Shown here piece after piece: positions 5,922 to 6,018 of a stretch of 6,018 nucleotides of DNA. This stretch comes from Lachnospiraceae bacterium (GTDB lineage: Bacteria > Bacillota_A > Clostridia > Lachnospirales > Lachnospiraceae), in contig JAFYAD010000023.1 of NCBI GenBank assembly GCA_017540915.1, positions 1 through 6,018 on the forward strand. The letters are read 5' to 3'. The first letter of the stretch is position 1. Each line of letters opens with the position of its first letter. Both the position numbers and the translations under genes were made by a program. The notes below the pieces were generated by a model. That model worked only from the letters and a program-made list of their open reading frames with translations. It was not told where the DNA came from and ran no database searches.

Positions 5922-6018
5922 AACATACACCTCCGCCATATTTAAGAGCACCGCAGCCCTGACATTTCACACGGCAGTTTGTGGACGGTTTCTCAGCCAT
6001 TGCCTCATCCCACTGCCG
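5899..6018 (-). CDS. TIGR03960 family B12-binding/radical SAM protein, C-terminal end only
   Basis: Only the last 39 codons and the stop lie in the window; the N-terminus is beyond the right edge. The visible end contains a cysteine cluster CRVKCQGCG (residues 15-23 of the fragment) followed by KYGGGVC with a further Cys, matching the C-terminal tail remembered for the large radical SAM protein paired with DUF2344. The downstream DUF2344 gene supports the assignment, since the two are partners in Clostridia. The radical SAM CxxxCxxC motif itself would lie far upstream and cannot be seen. The stop lies inside the DUF2344 gene (23-base overlap), and the GGAGG site of that gene is within this coding sequence. 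Confidence 0.82.
   Translation of the reverse strand, partial: RQWDEAMAEKPSTNCRVKCQGCGALKYGGGVCFEDKNTL
5930..5934 (-). promoter_or_regulatory. Ribosome binding site of the DUF2344 gene
   Basis: GGAGG on the minus strand, inside the radical SAM coding sequence and 8 bases before the TTG at 5921. It decides the start: the GTG at 5930 overlaps the site itself and the GTG at 5951 lies upstream of it. Confidence 0.85.

Overview
The window reads as chromosomal DNA of a low-to-mid GC Firmicute in the class Clostridia, most likely a Lachnospiraceae member. The grounds are strong GGAGG-type ribosome binding sites, SepF as a division protein, the trio radical SAM protein / DUF2344 protein / RNase G, and a HlyD-like adaptor next to yggS and sepF. 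The family-level call comes from remembered gene neighbourhoods and was not searched. All eight genes lie on the minus strand and coding density is high. I see no mobile element, tRNA, rRNA, CRISPR array or prophage gene.

In transcription order (right to left), the first block is 6018-4021. It holds the last 39 codons of a TIGR03960-type radical SAM protein, a TIGR03936/DUF2344 protein and a ribonuclease E/G protein. The three genes overlap end to start, and both internal starts are TTG codons behind good ribosome binding sites, so this looks like one translationally coupled operon for RNA metabolism and modification.

A 168-base non-coding gap follows (3853-4020), carrying a plausible promoter and two small inverted repeats. 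After it come a small P-loop protein (3433-3852), a 12-bp hairpin with a UUCG tetraloop (3372-3399), and a membrane-anchored HlyD-like adaptor (1908-3347). Next are YggS/PLPBP (1150-1851) and SepF (586-1143), which are only 6 bases apart. A clear rho-independent terminator (529-556) closes this block. The pairing suggests an envelope and cell-division neighbourhood with PLP homeostasis attached. The two genes upstream of yggS have no established function.

The last gene is the 5' part of aroB (3-dehydroquinate synthase, 1-474), with its own ribosome binding site and a weak candidate promoter. It runs off the left edge.

Most of the window is ordinary core genome. The points worth a second look are the uncharacterised P-loop/HlyD-like pair beside yggS-sepF, the UUCG hairpin abutting a start that lacks a ribosome binding site, the RNase G that ends before any zinc-link cysteines, and the absence of rplU after rng.
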